DNA of 64,000 bases from CAVWDI01 sp963793095. GTDB lineage: Bacteria; Chloroflexota; Anaerolineae; Anaerolineales; UBA4823. Position numbers and translations under genes: made by a program. How positions within the stretch are numbered: position 1 is the stretch's first letter; the number at the start of each line of letters is the position of its first letter. The stretch lies in assembly GCA_963793095.1 (NCBI GenBank), contig CAWBYY010000011.1, positions 744,001 through 808,000 of the forward strand. The letters run 5' to 3'. The notes beneath the pieces were generated by a model. The model was not told the DNA's origin. It made no database searches and saw only the letters and a program-made list of their open reading frames with translations. This document shows positions 52,839-61,585 of the stretch, in pieces.

Positions 52839-52876
52839 TATAACATTTTATATGATATAATGATGTTATATATAAC
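52839..52876. promoter_or_regulatory. Candidate operator of the DeoR regulator
   Basis: TATAACAT (52839-52846) and ATGTTATA (52863-52870) form an inverted repeat, and the second overlaps a perfect 12-base palindrome, GTTATATATAAC (52865-52876). It lies between the divergent URO-D gene and the DeoR gene and is the best candidate binding site for the local regulator. Confidence 0.5.
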
Positions 52877-52945
52877 ATTTGTTATTTATGGCACAAACAT
52901 TCTCTGCAAATTTCCACAATGAAATAACTGATTGAATTAATTACA

Positions 52946-53771
52946 ATGATAATTGAGAACTCACAACTCGGATCCGATGAAAATCTTGATCACTTAGGAC
53001 CTTCTCACAGGCAAAAATTGATCACGGAATATATTCACGAGCAAGGTTCTCTTGAAGTAGATGAATTAAGTGAACAATTCCAGGTCAGCCGGATGACTAT
53101 CCATCGCGATTTGGATGAATTGGAGCAGCAAGGCGTCCTGCGCAAGGTTAGGGGAGGGGCAACCGTTCACCCATCATACCTGTTCGAAAGCGATATTCGT
53201 TTTCGCTTAACCACTGCAGCGAATGAGAAGGACGCTATTGCGAGGCATGCTCTTTCGCTTATTGAACCAGGACAAGTGATAATCCTGGATGATTCAACTA
53301 CTACGATCGCTTTAGCACATCTGCTAAAAGATATAAAACCTCTGACTGTAATCACTAACTGTTTGCGCATCATGGTACTAATGCGCGAGGAGCAGGATAT
53401 TCGTTTAATCGCACTGGGAGGAGATTATTTTCCAAGGTTTGATGCATTTACAGGCCTGATTTGCGAAAAAGCGATAAATTCACTTGAGAGCTAACATACT
53501 TTTTATGTCCGTTTCTGCGATCTCTCGCTGTGTCGCTTACCACCAGGAACAGGAAATTGTGAAGGTCAAGCAAGCCATGATGAATTCATCGGCAATGAAG
53601 GTTCTTATGGTTGATAACACGAAGTTCGGAAAAGTAGCTCTCCACCATCTTTCACCGCTTGAAGAGTTCAACTTGGTTCTGGTCGATTCTGGAGTCGCCA
53701 TAAATCATCTAGTCGATCTAGATAATGCAAAGGTCAATTATCGGATAGTAAACATTTCGGGAACCTCATGA
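52946..53771 (+). CDS. DeoR-family regulator (one frameshift)
   Basis: ATG 52946; 29 residues before the helix. The winged helix HRQKLITEYIHEQGSLEVDE, then VSRMTIHRDLDELEQQGVLR, is followed by the effector domain (IEPGQVIILDDSTTTIALAHLL, ALGGDYFPRFDAFTG). The first frame stops at 53,494. Shifting one base at about 53,480 continues SLRANILFMSVSAISR to VNYRIVNISGTS, stop 53771, giving a complete DeoR protein of about 274 residues. It lies at the head of the catabolic locus and is the likely repressor; its effector is probably a sugar phosphate. Confidence 0.8.
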
Positions 53772-53796
53772 ACCAGTAAGTAAATCTGGCAAGAAC

Positions 53797-54258
53797 ATGG
53801 ACACAAAACTAGTAATTGGATCTGACCATATTGGTTTACCGCTAAAGAATCAAATCAGGGATTACTTACGTGAGAAAGGTTATGAAGTTGATGATATTGG
53901 GACCAATTCCGACCAACCTGTGGATTATCCAGATATCGCGGAAAGGTTGGCGAATCAAGTATCCAAAGGGAACTACGACCGTGGAGTTTTAATCTGTGGA
54001 ACTGGCGCCGGCATGGCAATTGTGGCAAACAAAGTTCCCAATGTTCGGGCAGTCGCAGTATATGATCCCTACACTGCCGAAAGGGCAAAGGCAAGCAATA
54101 ACGCTCAGGTGATCACGCTGGGAAGTCAAATAACCGGTGTCGAGGTTGCCAAAAAATTGATTGATATTTGGCTGGCCGCAGAGTTTGTTGGTGGAAGGTC
54201 TGCTCCGAAAGTAGAGAAAATTGAAGATGTTGATCAAAAATATCGAACCATAGTATGA
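53797..54258 (+). CDS. rpiB: Ribose-5-phosphate isomerase B family (RpiB/LacAB)
   Basis: 153 residues. The active-site Cys sits in GVLICGTGAGMAIVANK (Cys about residue 68), and the ring-opening and phosphate residues in SDHIGLPLKNQI, VDYPDIA, NNAQVITLGSQ are in place. Proteins of this family isomerise ribose 5-phosphate, galactose 6-phosphate (LacAB), allose 6-phosphate or tetrulose/erythrose 4-phosphates (EryI). Next to a triosephosphate-isomerase homologue and HAAT transporter, a tetrulose-phosphate role is plausible. Start ATG 53797 is 23 bases after the regulator stop. Confidence 0.88.
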   Translation: MDTKLVIGSDHIGLPLKNQIRDYLREKGYEVDDIGTNSDQPVDYPDIAERLANQVSKGNYDRGVLICGTGAGMAIVANKVPNVRAVAVYDPYTAERAKASNNAQVITLGSQITGVEVAKKLIDIWLAAEFVGGRSAPKVEKIEDVDQKYRTIV

Positions 54259-54291
54259 CAGCGTTCTGAAATCGGTCAAAGGAAAAGAAAA

Positions 54292-54693
54292 ATGGAAAAA
54301 AAATTCTTACTCGCAAGCGAAATCGAACAGGTACATCTTGAATGGGGAGTTCAACAATGGTTCAGTAACCCGAAGACCACCGGTGCAGAAGAATTGGTGG
54401 TTGTCGCGGTCGAGATTATCCCTGGTTTTGGACACGATTTCCACAAGCACCCGAACCAGGAGGAGAGCATATTTGTCTTAGAAGGCGAAATCGAGCAATG
54501 GCTTGAAACAGAAAACAAAGTACTAAAAGAGGGCGATTCGGCATTCATCCCGAAGGGAATGGTCCATGCATCATTCAATAATTCTGAAGTACCGGTCAAA
54601 GTGCTGGCTATACTGGGACCATGTATTGGTGAGGAAGGTTACGAACTTGTCGATGTAAGCGACGAGGAGCCCTGGAACAAATTACGGAGCTAA
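54292..54693 (+). CDS. Single-domain cupin
   Basis: 133 residues. Cupin motif 1 is GHDFHKHPNQEESIFVLEGE (His-His-Glu pattern) and motif 2 is FIPKGMVHASFNN (His). So a metal can bind. Cupins of this size in sugar clusters are often isomerases, epimerases or binding proteins (compare the D-lyxose isomerase cupin of the other locus, a different family). The start is supported by AGGAAAAG. It lies 30 bases after rpiB and belongs to the same unit. Confidence 0.75.
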   Translation: MEKKFLLASEIEQVHLEWGVQQWFSNPKTTGAEELVVVAVEIIPGFGHDFHKHPNQEESIFVLEGEIEQWLETENKVLKEGDSAFIPKGMVHASFNNSEVPVKVLAILGPCIGEEGYELVDVSDEEPWNKLRS

Positions 54694-54861
54694 GAATTTA
54701 CCAAGAAAAATACTGGGCCTTTATCTGTGTCTTCGATTTTTAGTAATCTCCGCATAATTAGGAGAAAGGAGGTGTAAAGGAGAGAAAAACCAGTGAGTTC
54801 ATCTTAATTATAAGATGATGTGAAAGAGATAAACCCAAAATTAGATAAGGAGAAGGTAAAG
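54694..54861 (+). promoter_or_regulatory. Leader region before the binding-protein gene
   Basis: It contains the perfect 20-base palindrome TCATCTTA-ATTA-TAAGATGA (54799-54818) and repeated Shine-Dalgarno-like stretches (AGGAGAAAGGAGG at about 54,760, AAGGAG at about 54,778), none followed by a real gene. The structure may control or stabilise expression of the binding protein 45 bases further on. The true Shine-Dalgarno (AAGGAGAAGG) begins at about 54,847. Confidence 0.4.
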
Positions 54862-56230
54862 ATGCGTAAGATAATTTCAATAACGCTGTTGATTACAGTG
54901 TTGCTCATGTCGCTGGCAGCCTGCCAACCTGCAGCAACGGAAGCACCAGCTGAGCCTCCCCCAGTGGAGGAAGAAGAGGCTGCTCCTGTAGAGGAAGAGG
55001 CTGCTCCTGCAGAGGAGGAAGAGGCTGCTCCCGCAGAGGAAGAAGAGGCTGCTCCTGCAGAGGAAGAAGCAGCTGTTGAACCGATCCGTATCGGTGTGCT
55101 TGCTCCCCTTGTCCGGCGCCTTCGCCTGGATTGGTGAGGAGAATGTGATGGGCGTAAACATCGCCATGGATGAATTCGGTGGTGAAATCGCCGGGCGCCC
55201 CGTTGAGCTGTTCATTGAAGATACTCAGATTGACCCGGACGTGGCGATTGAAAAGGCACGCGCCCTGGTGAATCGCGACGATGTCCATTTCATCATTGGA
55301 CCTCTCAGCGGCAGCACGAGTCTGGCTGTTAAAGAAGCATCCTTCGAATGGCCGGATGTCACCGTATTACCGGGTGGCGCGGCGAATGACATAACGATGC
55401 GCGAAATTGCGCCGAACGTTTACCGCAACTCATTCGCTGGTGGTCAACCCTTGTACGCGCTGGCACAGTGGGCGCTCGATAATGGCTATGAAACGATCGC
55501 TACCATCGGTGAGGATTATTCCTTCCCGTGGGACCAGATCGGCGGGTTTGCATACGTGTACTGCGGTTTGGGTGGAAAAATAACAAAGGCATACTGGACG
55601 CCCATCGGAACCACAGACTACAGCTCGATTATCACAGATCTCGATCCAGATGAAGTCGATGCAGTTCTGGTCGCCTACGGTGGCACGGACGCGGTCAACT
55701 TCGTTAACCAGTTTGTCGACTTTGGATTGGCCGATAAGATTGACTTCCTGGCTGGTTCATCCTTTGGTGATGCTGGAGTTCTGGCTGAAGTAGGTGAACA
55801 TATGGACGGCACCGTTGGTGGATCGATCTATTCCAGCTCTCTCACACATCCGGAGTTCCTGGAATTTGACGCGGCTTTCCGTGAAATTGACGATCGACCG
55901 TCGACCCTGTTCGCAGAGAACTTCTACCGCGCCTTTAAGTGGATCGCCCTCGCTACCGAAGCGGTGGACGGCAATATTGAGGACGTTGATGCATGGCGAG
56001 AAGCACTCCAGAACACTGAATTTGTTGCCCCGGCTGGAGCGGTTAAGTTCGACCAGTGGCACAACCCTATCCAGGACACATATCTCAATCGTGTCGAGTT
56101 TGTTAATGGCGAGTGGATCAACACAGTGTTTGAGACGGTGCCTCAAGTGGGCCAGTATTGGACCTTTGATCCCGATGAGTTTGATGCTGCGCTTCCGTTT
56201 GGTCGCGATAACCCAAGCTGTCCCCCTTAA
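54862..56230 (+). CDS. HAAT-type ABC substrate-binding lipoprotein (one frameshift)
   Basis: Start ATG 54862 with AAGGAGAAGG upstream. The lipobox is LAAC (residue 20), followed by a repeated Glu/Ala/Pro linker (EEEAAPAEEE units). The first frame ends at 55,137 after RIGVLAPL. A one-base shift near 55,105 gives SGAFAWIGEENVMGVNIAMD, the classic start of a Peripla_BP_6 domain. It continues with PVELFIEDTQIDPDVAIEKA, FIIGPLSGSTSLAVK, GAANDITM and the end FETVPQVGQYWTFDPDE. The repaired protein is about 456 residues. It delivers substrate to the HAAT permease/ATPases downstream; amino acids, amides, polyols or acids are possible. Confidence 0.8.
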
Positions 56231-56248
56231 ACAATCTAGGAGTCAACC

Positions 56249-57001
56249 GTGAATGCATTGTCATTAGATGGCGTGTCTAAACGGTTTGGCGGACTAGAAG
56301 CAGTGCGGGACGTCCGTATGGACGTCCCGCATGGCGAACGCCGCGCCCTGATAGGCCCCAATGGTGCCGGAAAGACAACACTGTTCAACGTGATTGCCGG
56401 CGATTTGCCGGTTACAGACGGCACAATTACAGTATTTGGTCAGGATGTCACTGGAATGCCACCTCACCGGCGGGTCAAACTCGGTCTTACCCGTACCTAC
56501 CAGACCTCAGCACTTTTCGATAATCTGACGGTTATCCAAAATATGTACCTTGGAGTTATCGGTCCTGCCGGCAGCAGGCATTATGACCTGTTTCGTCTTG
56601 CTGATAATGATACTGTTTATCAAGAACGTGCCCTTGAAGTAATTGAGGCAGTAGGATTGGGAGACCGGGTAAAAACACCCACTGGCGATCTATCCCATGG
56701 GGAGAGACGGCAGTTGGAAGTTGGGTTAGCTATTGCATATAAACCCCGCCTTGTCATGCTGGACGAACCAGCGGCTGGTCTGTCTCCAGAAGAACGTCAA
56801 GTGTTAATGAATTTACTGAATGGCCTGGAAAAGGACATCACCCTGCTTTTGATAGAGCATGATATGGATGTTGCATTCAATGTCAGTGAGCGGGTGACGG
56901 TTCTTAATGAAGGTGCCGTAATCGAGGAGGGAACACCCGAGGAGATCAGCGCGAATGAAATGGTTCAGAAGGTTTACCTAGGAGAGCGACTCGATGACTG
57001 A
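56249..57001 (+). CDS. HAAT ABC transporter ATPase (LivG type)
   Basis: 250 residues. Walker A GPNGAGKTT (about 38), the signature LSHGERRQLE (about 151), Walker B LVMLDEPAAGLSPEE (about 171) and the switch His in LLIEHDMDVAF are intact. The RTYQTSALFDNLTVIQN loop is typical of LivG. A perfect 11-bp inverted repeat lies inside the first 30 codons (56305-56330). It overlaps the next ATPase gene by 8 bases. Confidence 0.9.
   Translation: MNALSLDGVSKRFGGLEAVRDVRMDVPHGERRALIGPNGAGKTTLFNVIAGDLPVTDGTITVFGQDVTGMPPHRRVKLGLTRTYQTSALFDNLTVIQNMYLGVIGPAGSRHYDLFRLADNDTVYQERALEVIEAVGLGDRVKTPTGDLSHGERRQLEVGLAIAYKPRLVMLDEPAAGLSPEERQVLMNLLNGLEKDITLLLIEHDMDVAFNVSERVTVLNEGAVIEEGTPEEISANEMVQKVYLGERLDD
56305..56330. 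repeat. Strong hairpin inside the LivG-type gene
   Basis: GCGGGACGTCC (56305-56315) and its inverse complement GGACGTCCCGC (56320-56330) surround a 4-base loop (GTAT). Both halves are coding (residues about 19-27, VRDVRMDVP). This would be an unusually stable mRNA structure soon after the start codon and may limit translation. Confidence 0.6.
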
Positions 57002-57710
57002 TGTGCCATTATTGAATGTAGAGGATATCCAGGTTTATTACAATACAAGTCATGTATTACAGGGTGTCTCACTCACCCTGGATAAAGGGATCATCGCAAT
57101 CGTCGGGCGCAACGGTATGGGCAAGACCACGTTGGTCAAAGCGATCATGGGTCTTGTTAAGTCACGAGAAGGCAGGATATTTTTGGGAGGGGAGGAAATT
57201 ACAAACTTAAAGCCCTATGAGATTGGCTCTCGTGGTGTAGGTTACGTTCCACAAGGACGAGAACTTTTCCCATCACTAAACGTTGAAGAACATCTCTTGA
57301 TTGCTGCCAGGGGAGGCGACGGAACCGGATGGGATCTGGAGCGAGTATATGAGTTGTTTCCTCGCTTACGCGAGCGGGCCAAACAAGGTGGAGCAACACT
57401 CTCAGGTGGAGAGCAGCAAATGCTTGCTATCGGCCGCGCGCTTGTGACGAATCCACGCTTATTGATCATGGACGAACCTTCTGAGGGTTTAGCCCCCGTC
57501 ATCCTCGACAGTCTCATTGATACTGTCAAAACACTATTAGAAACAGGCATGAGCATCCTGCTAGTGGAGCAGAATTTGCGAACTGTAACATCTCTGGCGG
57601 ATGAGCTATGCGTAATGGTCTCGGGGAATATCGTCGCCAAAGTCGAAGGCCAGCTGTTGCTAAGTGATCAGGATGCGAGAGAGAAGTATCTTGGAGTTAC
57701 GACCCAATGA
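56994..57710 (+). CDS. HAAT ABC transporter ATPase (LivF type)
   Basis: 238 residues. Walker A GRNGMGKTT (about 37), the signature LSGGEQQML (about 138), Walker B LLIMDEPSEGL (about 158), the stabilising loop LVEQNLRTV and the PRGRELFP-like QGRELFPSLNVEEH are those of LivF. The ATG at 56994 lies within the LivG end. Its stop overlaps the start of the isomerase gene (ATGA). Confidence 0.9.
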   Translation: MTDVPLLNVEDIQVYYNTSHVLQGVSLTLDKGIIAIVGRNGMGKTTLVKAIMGLVKSREGRIFLGGEEITNLKPYEIGSRGVGYVPQGRELFPSLNVEEHLLIAARGGDGTGWDLERVYELFPRLRERAKQGGATLSGGEQQMLAIGRALVTNPRLLIMDEPSEGLAPVILDSLIDTVKTLLETGMSILLVEQNLRTVTSLADELCVMVSGNIVAKVEGQLLLSDQDAREKYLGVTTQ

Positions 57711-58528
57711 CATCAGGGGAGGTTTTTGAGGAATTCAATTCTTTCGGAATCCGGGATAATGGACCGAGAAACCGATGTATTGTGGGAGCCGGTCTGAAAA
57801 TGTATCTCAGTTACCGGGAGACCATCGATTGGCTGGAATCCATCAAGGACCACGCAGCCGAATTCGGTGATGTTGGCGTTTATGTATTGCCCACCTTTCC
57901 GGCACTGGGCGAAGCGCAGAAAATGCTGGCGGGTACACGCGTTCTGTATGGCGCTCAGGATACTTTTTGGGAAGTCCGCGGCCCATTCACGGGTGAGGTT
58001 TCTCCGCTCATTCTCCGGGAATTGGGGTGCACTTTTGTCGAAGTGGGCCATTCCGAAAGGCGGAAAATGTTTTGCGAGACAGATGAGTGGGTTCGACGGA
58101 AGACGAATGCAGTGTTATCCCAGGGCCTCATTCCACTTATTTGTATTGGAGAACCAACAAAACAGAGCACTGATCTGGCAATTGAAATAATTATCCAACA
58201 GTTGCATGAAGCGCTGGGAGGCTCTTCAATCAACAATAAGGCAGCTCATTCGGGGGCTGTTGTAATCGCTTATGAACCCGCATGGGCAATCGGTGCAGAT
58301 AAAAGCGCCCCTGTTGACCATATTGAGCCGATAATCGCCGCTATAAACGAAGAACTGCGAAATTTATGGAATGGTTCCAGTGCTGTATTGTATGGTGGTA
58401 GCGTGACTTCATCCCAGGTGGAGGAGTTAATGCAGACAGGCATTGATGGCCTGTTTATCGGCCGCGCTTCTTTAAACATCGATCATTTTTGCGAAATTAT
58501 TATGTCCGTGGCGAGTTGTGACAATTGA
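57707..58528 (+). CDS. Triosephosphate-isomerase homologue, probably a tetrulose-phosphate isomerase
   Basis: 273 residues with a TIM barrel: the Lys in VGAGLKMYLSYRE, the catalytic His in VEVGHSERRKMFCE, the catalytic Glu in VVIAYEPAWAIGADKSAP, YGGSVTSSQ and LFIGRASL. Unlike true TIM (NWKMN, GGASL), the N-terminal loop reads GLKMY and the last loop GRASL. This is the pattern I recall for EryH-type L-erythrulose-phosphate isomerases of erythritol/threitol pathways (from memory, not checked). With RpiB nearby, the pair would interconvert tetrulose phosphates to erythrose 4-phosphate. Being encoded between ABC ATPases and permeases marks it as part of the pathway. Confidence 0.75.
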   Translation: MTSGEVFEEFNSFGIRDNGPRNRCIVGAGLKMYLSYRETIDWLESIKDHAAEFGDVGVYVLPTFPALGEAQKMLAGTRVLYGAQDTFWEVRGPFTGEVSPLILRELGCTFVEVGHSERRKMFCETDEWVRRKTNAVLSQGLIPLICIGEPTKQSTDLAIEIIIQQLHEALGGSSINNKAAHSGAVVIAYEPAWAIGADKSAPVDHIEPIIAAINEELRNLWNGSSAVLYGGSVTSSQVEELMQTGIDGLFIGRASLNIDHFCEIIMSVASCDN

Positions 58529-58558
58529 GAAAGAAATTATGAATCAGCTGAGGTTACT

Positions 58559-59401
58559 ATGAGGCAATTTACCAGAGCAGAAATATTAACAAGGTTGCGA
58601 ACAAAAATTAACAACAACCAACCTATCATCATGGGTGGAGCTGGAATTGGGTTGATTGCAAAAGTGGCTGACCGCGCTGGAATTGATGCAATTCTGGCCT
58701 ACAATACAGGTCCCTTCAGGATGGATGGTCACGGGTCCTTTGCTGGTTACCTGGCTTATGGTGATTCAAATGCCATCACCCTTGAATTAGGATCCAAATT
58801 ACTACCAGTGGTTAAAAATACCCCAGTCATTGCGGGAATCGGTGCCGCAGATCCATACCGGGATATCGGGCGCTTGATGACTGAGATGATCGACATGGGA
58901 TTTTCAGGAATCATCAATGTGCCCACGACAGGATTGTATGGCGGCGAGATGCGTGAGCATATCGACCATACTGGATTGGGATATCCAGCAGAGATCGACC
59001 TGATCCGTATGTGCAAAGAACGGGATATCTTCTCCTGCGCATACGTCTTCAATCCCGAAGAAAGTCGAAAAATGGCTGAGGCTGGAGCTGATGTTGTTGC
59101 AGTCCATGTAAATTACACTACTGGAGGGATGGTTGCAGCAAAGGAAGATGTCGCTCCTGATCTTGATGAAGCGTGCAGGCAGACAGATCATATGTGCGCT
59201 GCCACGCGGGATGTCAACCCGGATGTGATCCTTCTGTCACATGGAGGTCCATTCAACAATCCTGAATCAGTGCAATATTCCTTTGACCATACAACTGTCC
59301 ATGGATATATGGGCGCTTCCAGCATTGAACGAATTCCAGTAGAGATCGCTATTACCCAGGTTGTGAAAGATTTCCTCAATCTGCGGATTAAAAACGACTG
59401 A
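58559..59401 (+). CDS. PEP-hydrolase-like TIM-barrel protein, paralogue 1
   Basis: 280 residues, PF09370-like (phosphoenolpyruvate hydrolase-like, TIM barrel). Motifs are IIMGGAGIGLIAKVADR, GIDAILAYNTGPFR, GIINVPTTGLYGGEMREHID, FNPEESRKMAEAGADVVAVH and the HGGP..NPESVQ loop near the end. In plants the same fold forms the C-terminal half of Tm-1, the tomato mosaic virus resistance protein; no reaction is known. It lies 30 bases after the isomerase gene, and a second copy follows after the UPF0261 gene. Confidence 0.85.
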   Translation: MRQFTRAEILTRLRTKINNNQPIIMGGAGIGLIAKVADRAGIDAILAYNTGPFRMDGHGSFAGYLAYGDSNAITLELGSKLLPVVKNTPVIAGIGAADPYRDIGRLMTEMIDMGFSGIINVPTTGLYGGEMREHIDHTGLGYPAEIDLIRMCKERDIFSCAYVFNPEESRKMAEAGADVVAVHVNYTTGGMVAAKEDVAPDLDEACRQTDHMCAATRDVNPDVILLSHGGPFNNPESVQYSFDHTTVHGYMGASSIERIPVEIAITQVVKDFLNLRIKND

Positions 59402-59481
59402 TCAAGATTTAACTTCTTGATGAAATTTATGAAAAACTGCGGTTGTATGGAAATTCATCTCAAGCCCAATTGGAGCCGAAA

Positions 59482-60768
59482 ATGCCCATAGTAGTTCTCC
59501 TGGGAACACTTGACACCAAGGGGCGTGAATACGAATTCGTCAAAGGTTGTCTTGATGAAGCCGGTGTTGATTCGATCCTGGTCGATTTCGGTGTTCTCAG
59601 CGATCCGGCTGTTAAACCCGATATTAGTGCGCGGGATGTTGCCAGGTCTGGCGGCGCAAATTTAGATGATTTGCGTTTTAAACGGGAAGATTCCGACACC
59701 CGGTCGATTGCCCTGGCAACGATGAAAAGGGGCTTAATCGAGATTGTAAACCAATTACGAAAAGAGGACCGTTGTGATGCCGTTTTTGGCCTGGGCGGAT
59801 CAGGCGGCTCGAGCGTGATCAGTGAAGTCATGCAATCCCTTCCGATCGGAGTCCCTAAGCTTCTGTTGTCGACCATGGCATCCGGGAACGTAGGCGGGTA
59901 TATCGGGACCAAAGATATCGCTATCATGTACTCCGTTACGGATATCGCCGGTCTGAACCGGGTATCGCGGCCAATCCTTAGGAACGCCGCTTACGGGATT
60001 GCTGGGATGGCAAAGGGGGTTTCAACAGCTGAGATTGAGGACAAACCACTGGTTGCAGTCACCATGTTTGGAATTACCACGGATGGTGCCTTGCGAATAG
60101 TTGAAAAACTCGAAGAACATGGCTTCGAAACAATGGTCTTTCATGCAAATGGTTCCGGTCGAGCTATGGAAGAGTTGATTGATGAAGGGTTAATTAATGG
60201 GGTCATAGAATATACTCTCAGTGAATTGACGGACTATACGTTTGGCGGAGCTTTCCATGCTGGACCAAATCGGATGGAAGCAGCCGGGCGCATGGGGATT
60301 CCCCAGCTGATCGTTCCTGGCGGATGTGAAGTGCTGAATTTTGGTCCCAGGGAAACTGTACCGGAAAAATTCGATCAACCTGAGCGAAAGATCATCATCC
60401 ATAATCCTCTGGTGAGTGCCGCACGCATCAACGCGGAGGAAGGCATCCAGCTGGGAAAACTTTTCGCAGATAAATTGAACAAGGCAACTGGACCCACTGC
60501 AGTCATGGTCCCGCTGGATGGTTTAGACAAATATCAAGCGCCGCCAGACGGGCCATGGATCGACAAGGAGAAAGATCGTGCCTTATTTGATTCGCTGCGC
60601 TTAAATCTGCGTGATGATATTGTTTATACAGAAATAAACGATTACATCAATAATTACTCCTTCGCTGATGCAGTGGTGGAATCATTCCTGGACTTGTGGG
60701 CTGAGTATCAAGAGGAGAATAATACAGGATGGCGGTTGATCCCAGAATTATGCCCCTTCTGGAAATGA
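59482..60768 (+). CDS. Tm-1-like/UPF0261 ATP-binding protein
   Basis: The start is ATG 59482 (GGAG just before); the upstream in-frame ATG at 59443 would add an unlikely 13 residues. The 428-residue protein matches UPF0261 (PF06792): MPIVVLLGTLDTKGREYEFV at the N-terminus, FGLGGSGGSSVISEVM, LSTMASGNVGGYIGTKDIAIMYSVTDIAGLN, NPLVSAARINAEEG and MVPLDGLDKYQAPPDGPW. In plants this domain is fused N-terminal to the TIM barrel in Tm-1 and binds ATP/Mg2+. Here the two parts are separate genes. Bacterial function unknown. The last 40 bases overlap the second TIM-barrel gene, so translation is coupled. Confidence 0.85.
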   Translation: MPIVVLLGTLDTKGREYEFVKGCLDEAGVDSILVDFGVLSDPAVKPDISARDVARSGGANLDDLRFKREDSDTRSIALATMKRGLIEIVNQLRKEDRCDAVFGLGGSGGSSVISEVMQSLPIGVPKLLLSTMASGNVGGYIGTKDIAIMYSVTDIAGLNRVSRPILRNAAYGIAGMAKGVSTAEIEDKPLVAVTMFGITTDGALRIVEKLEEHGFETMVFHANGSGRAMEELIDEGLINGVIEYTLSELTDYTFGGAFHAGPNRMEAAGRMGIPQLIVPGGCEVLNFGPRETVPEKFDQPERKIIIHNPLVSAARINAEEGIQLGKLFADKLNKATGPTAVMVPLDGLDKYQAPPDGPWIDKEKDRALFDSLRLNLRDDIVYTEINDYINNYSFADAVVESFLDLWAEYQEENNTGWRLIPELCPFWK

Positions 60769-61553
60769 AGCAAGCTGGAATACCGATAATCATGGCCGGT
60801 GTCGGATCTGGTTTGACAGCAAAAGGGGCTGTTCTTGGGCGTGCAGACTTGCTGGCAGTTTATAACACGGCTGTCTATCGCATTCAAGGCCTGCCAACCG
60901 CGCTTGCGTTTCTCCCTTATGATGACGCAAATGAACTGACGATATCAACTGCACCGGAAGTGATAGCCAATGCCGGGGATAAACCAGTACTGCTCGGTTT
61001 TGGTGCCCACGATCCACGTATGCCAATTCCGTTGTTGATCGAACAGGCAAAAAGACTTGGCGCTGCGGGTGTAACTAATGAGCCATTTTTAGGTTTATAC
61101 GGTTATGAGCTGCGCGTCCAGCTTGAGAATGCTGGTTTAGGATTTATCCGTGAATTGGAGCTGGTCGAGTACGCTGTTTCGCAAGGTATGCTTGGCTTGG
61201 GGTGGGTGTTTTCCGCAGCGGAAGCGGAAAAGATGGCGAAGGCAGGTGCACAGCTAATTGGAGCGATGGCGGGGGGGATAACTGCGGGCGGGTCTGCTGG
61301 GGGAGTGCAAACATCATCCATAGATCAAGCGATAGAACAAATTGGGGCAGTTGTTGAAGTTGTGAAAGCATACAACCAGGATATTCTTGTGCTTGGCCAT
61401 GGAGGGCCTCTGGCTGATCCGGAATCAGTTTCTGAGGTTATTCGGCGTACTGGCGCTGATGGCTATGCAACTGGTTCATCTGGGGAACGGGTGCCAGTAG
61501 AACGTGGTGTGGCAGAGGTGGTTCACCAATTTAAATCAATAGGTATTAGATAG
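60729..61553 (+). CDS. PEP-hydrolase-like TIM-barrel protein, paralogue 2
   Basis: 274 residues. It starts inside the UPF0261 gene (ATG 60729). Motifs parallel paralogue 1 at lower similarity: IIMAGVGSGLTAKGAV, FLGLYGYELRVQLENAGLGF, AEAEKMAKAGAQL and VLGHGGPLADPESVSEV, ending GERVPVERGVAEV. The first copy's GTG(P) loop is VYNTAVYR here. Their divergence suggests two different subunits or two steps rather than a recent duplication. Confidence 0.85.
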   Translation: MAVDPRIMPLLEMKQAGIPIIMAGVGSGLTAKGAVLGRADLLAVYNTAVYRIQGLPTALAFLPYDDANELTISTAPEVIANAGDKPVLLGFGAHDPRMPIPLLIEQAKRLGAAGVTNEPFLGLYGYELRVQLENAGLGFIRELELVEYAVSQGMLGLGWVFSAAEAEKMAKAGAQLIGAMAGGITAGGSAGGVQTSSIDQAIEQIGAVVEVVKAYNQDILVLGHGGPLADPESVSEVIRRTGADGYATGSSGERVPVERGVAEVVHQFKSIGIR

Positions 61554-61585
61554 GGTGAATATTTTCGGTATTAAGGAGCGGTACT

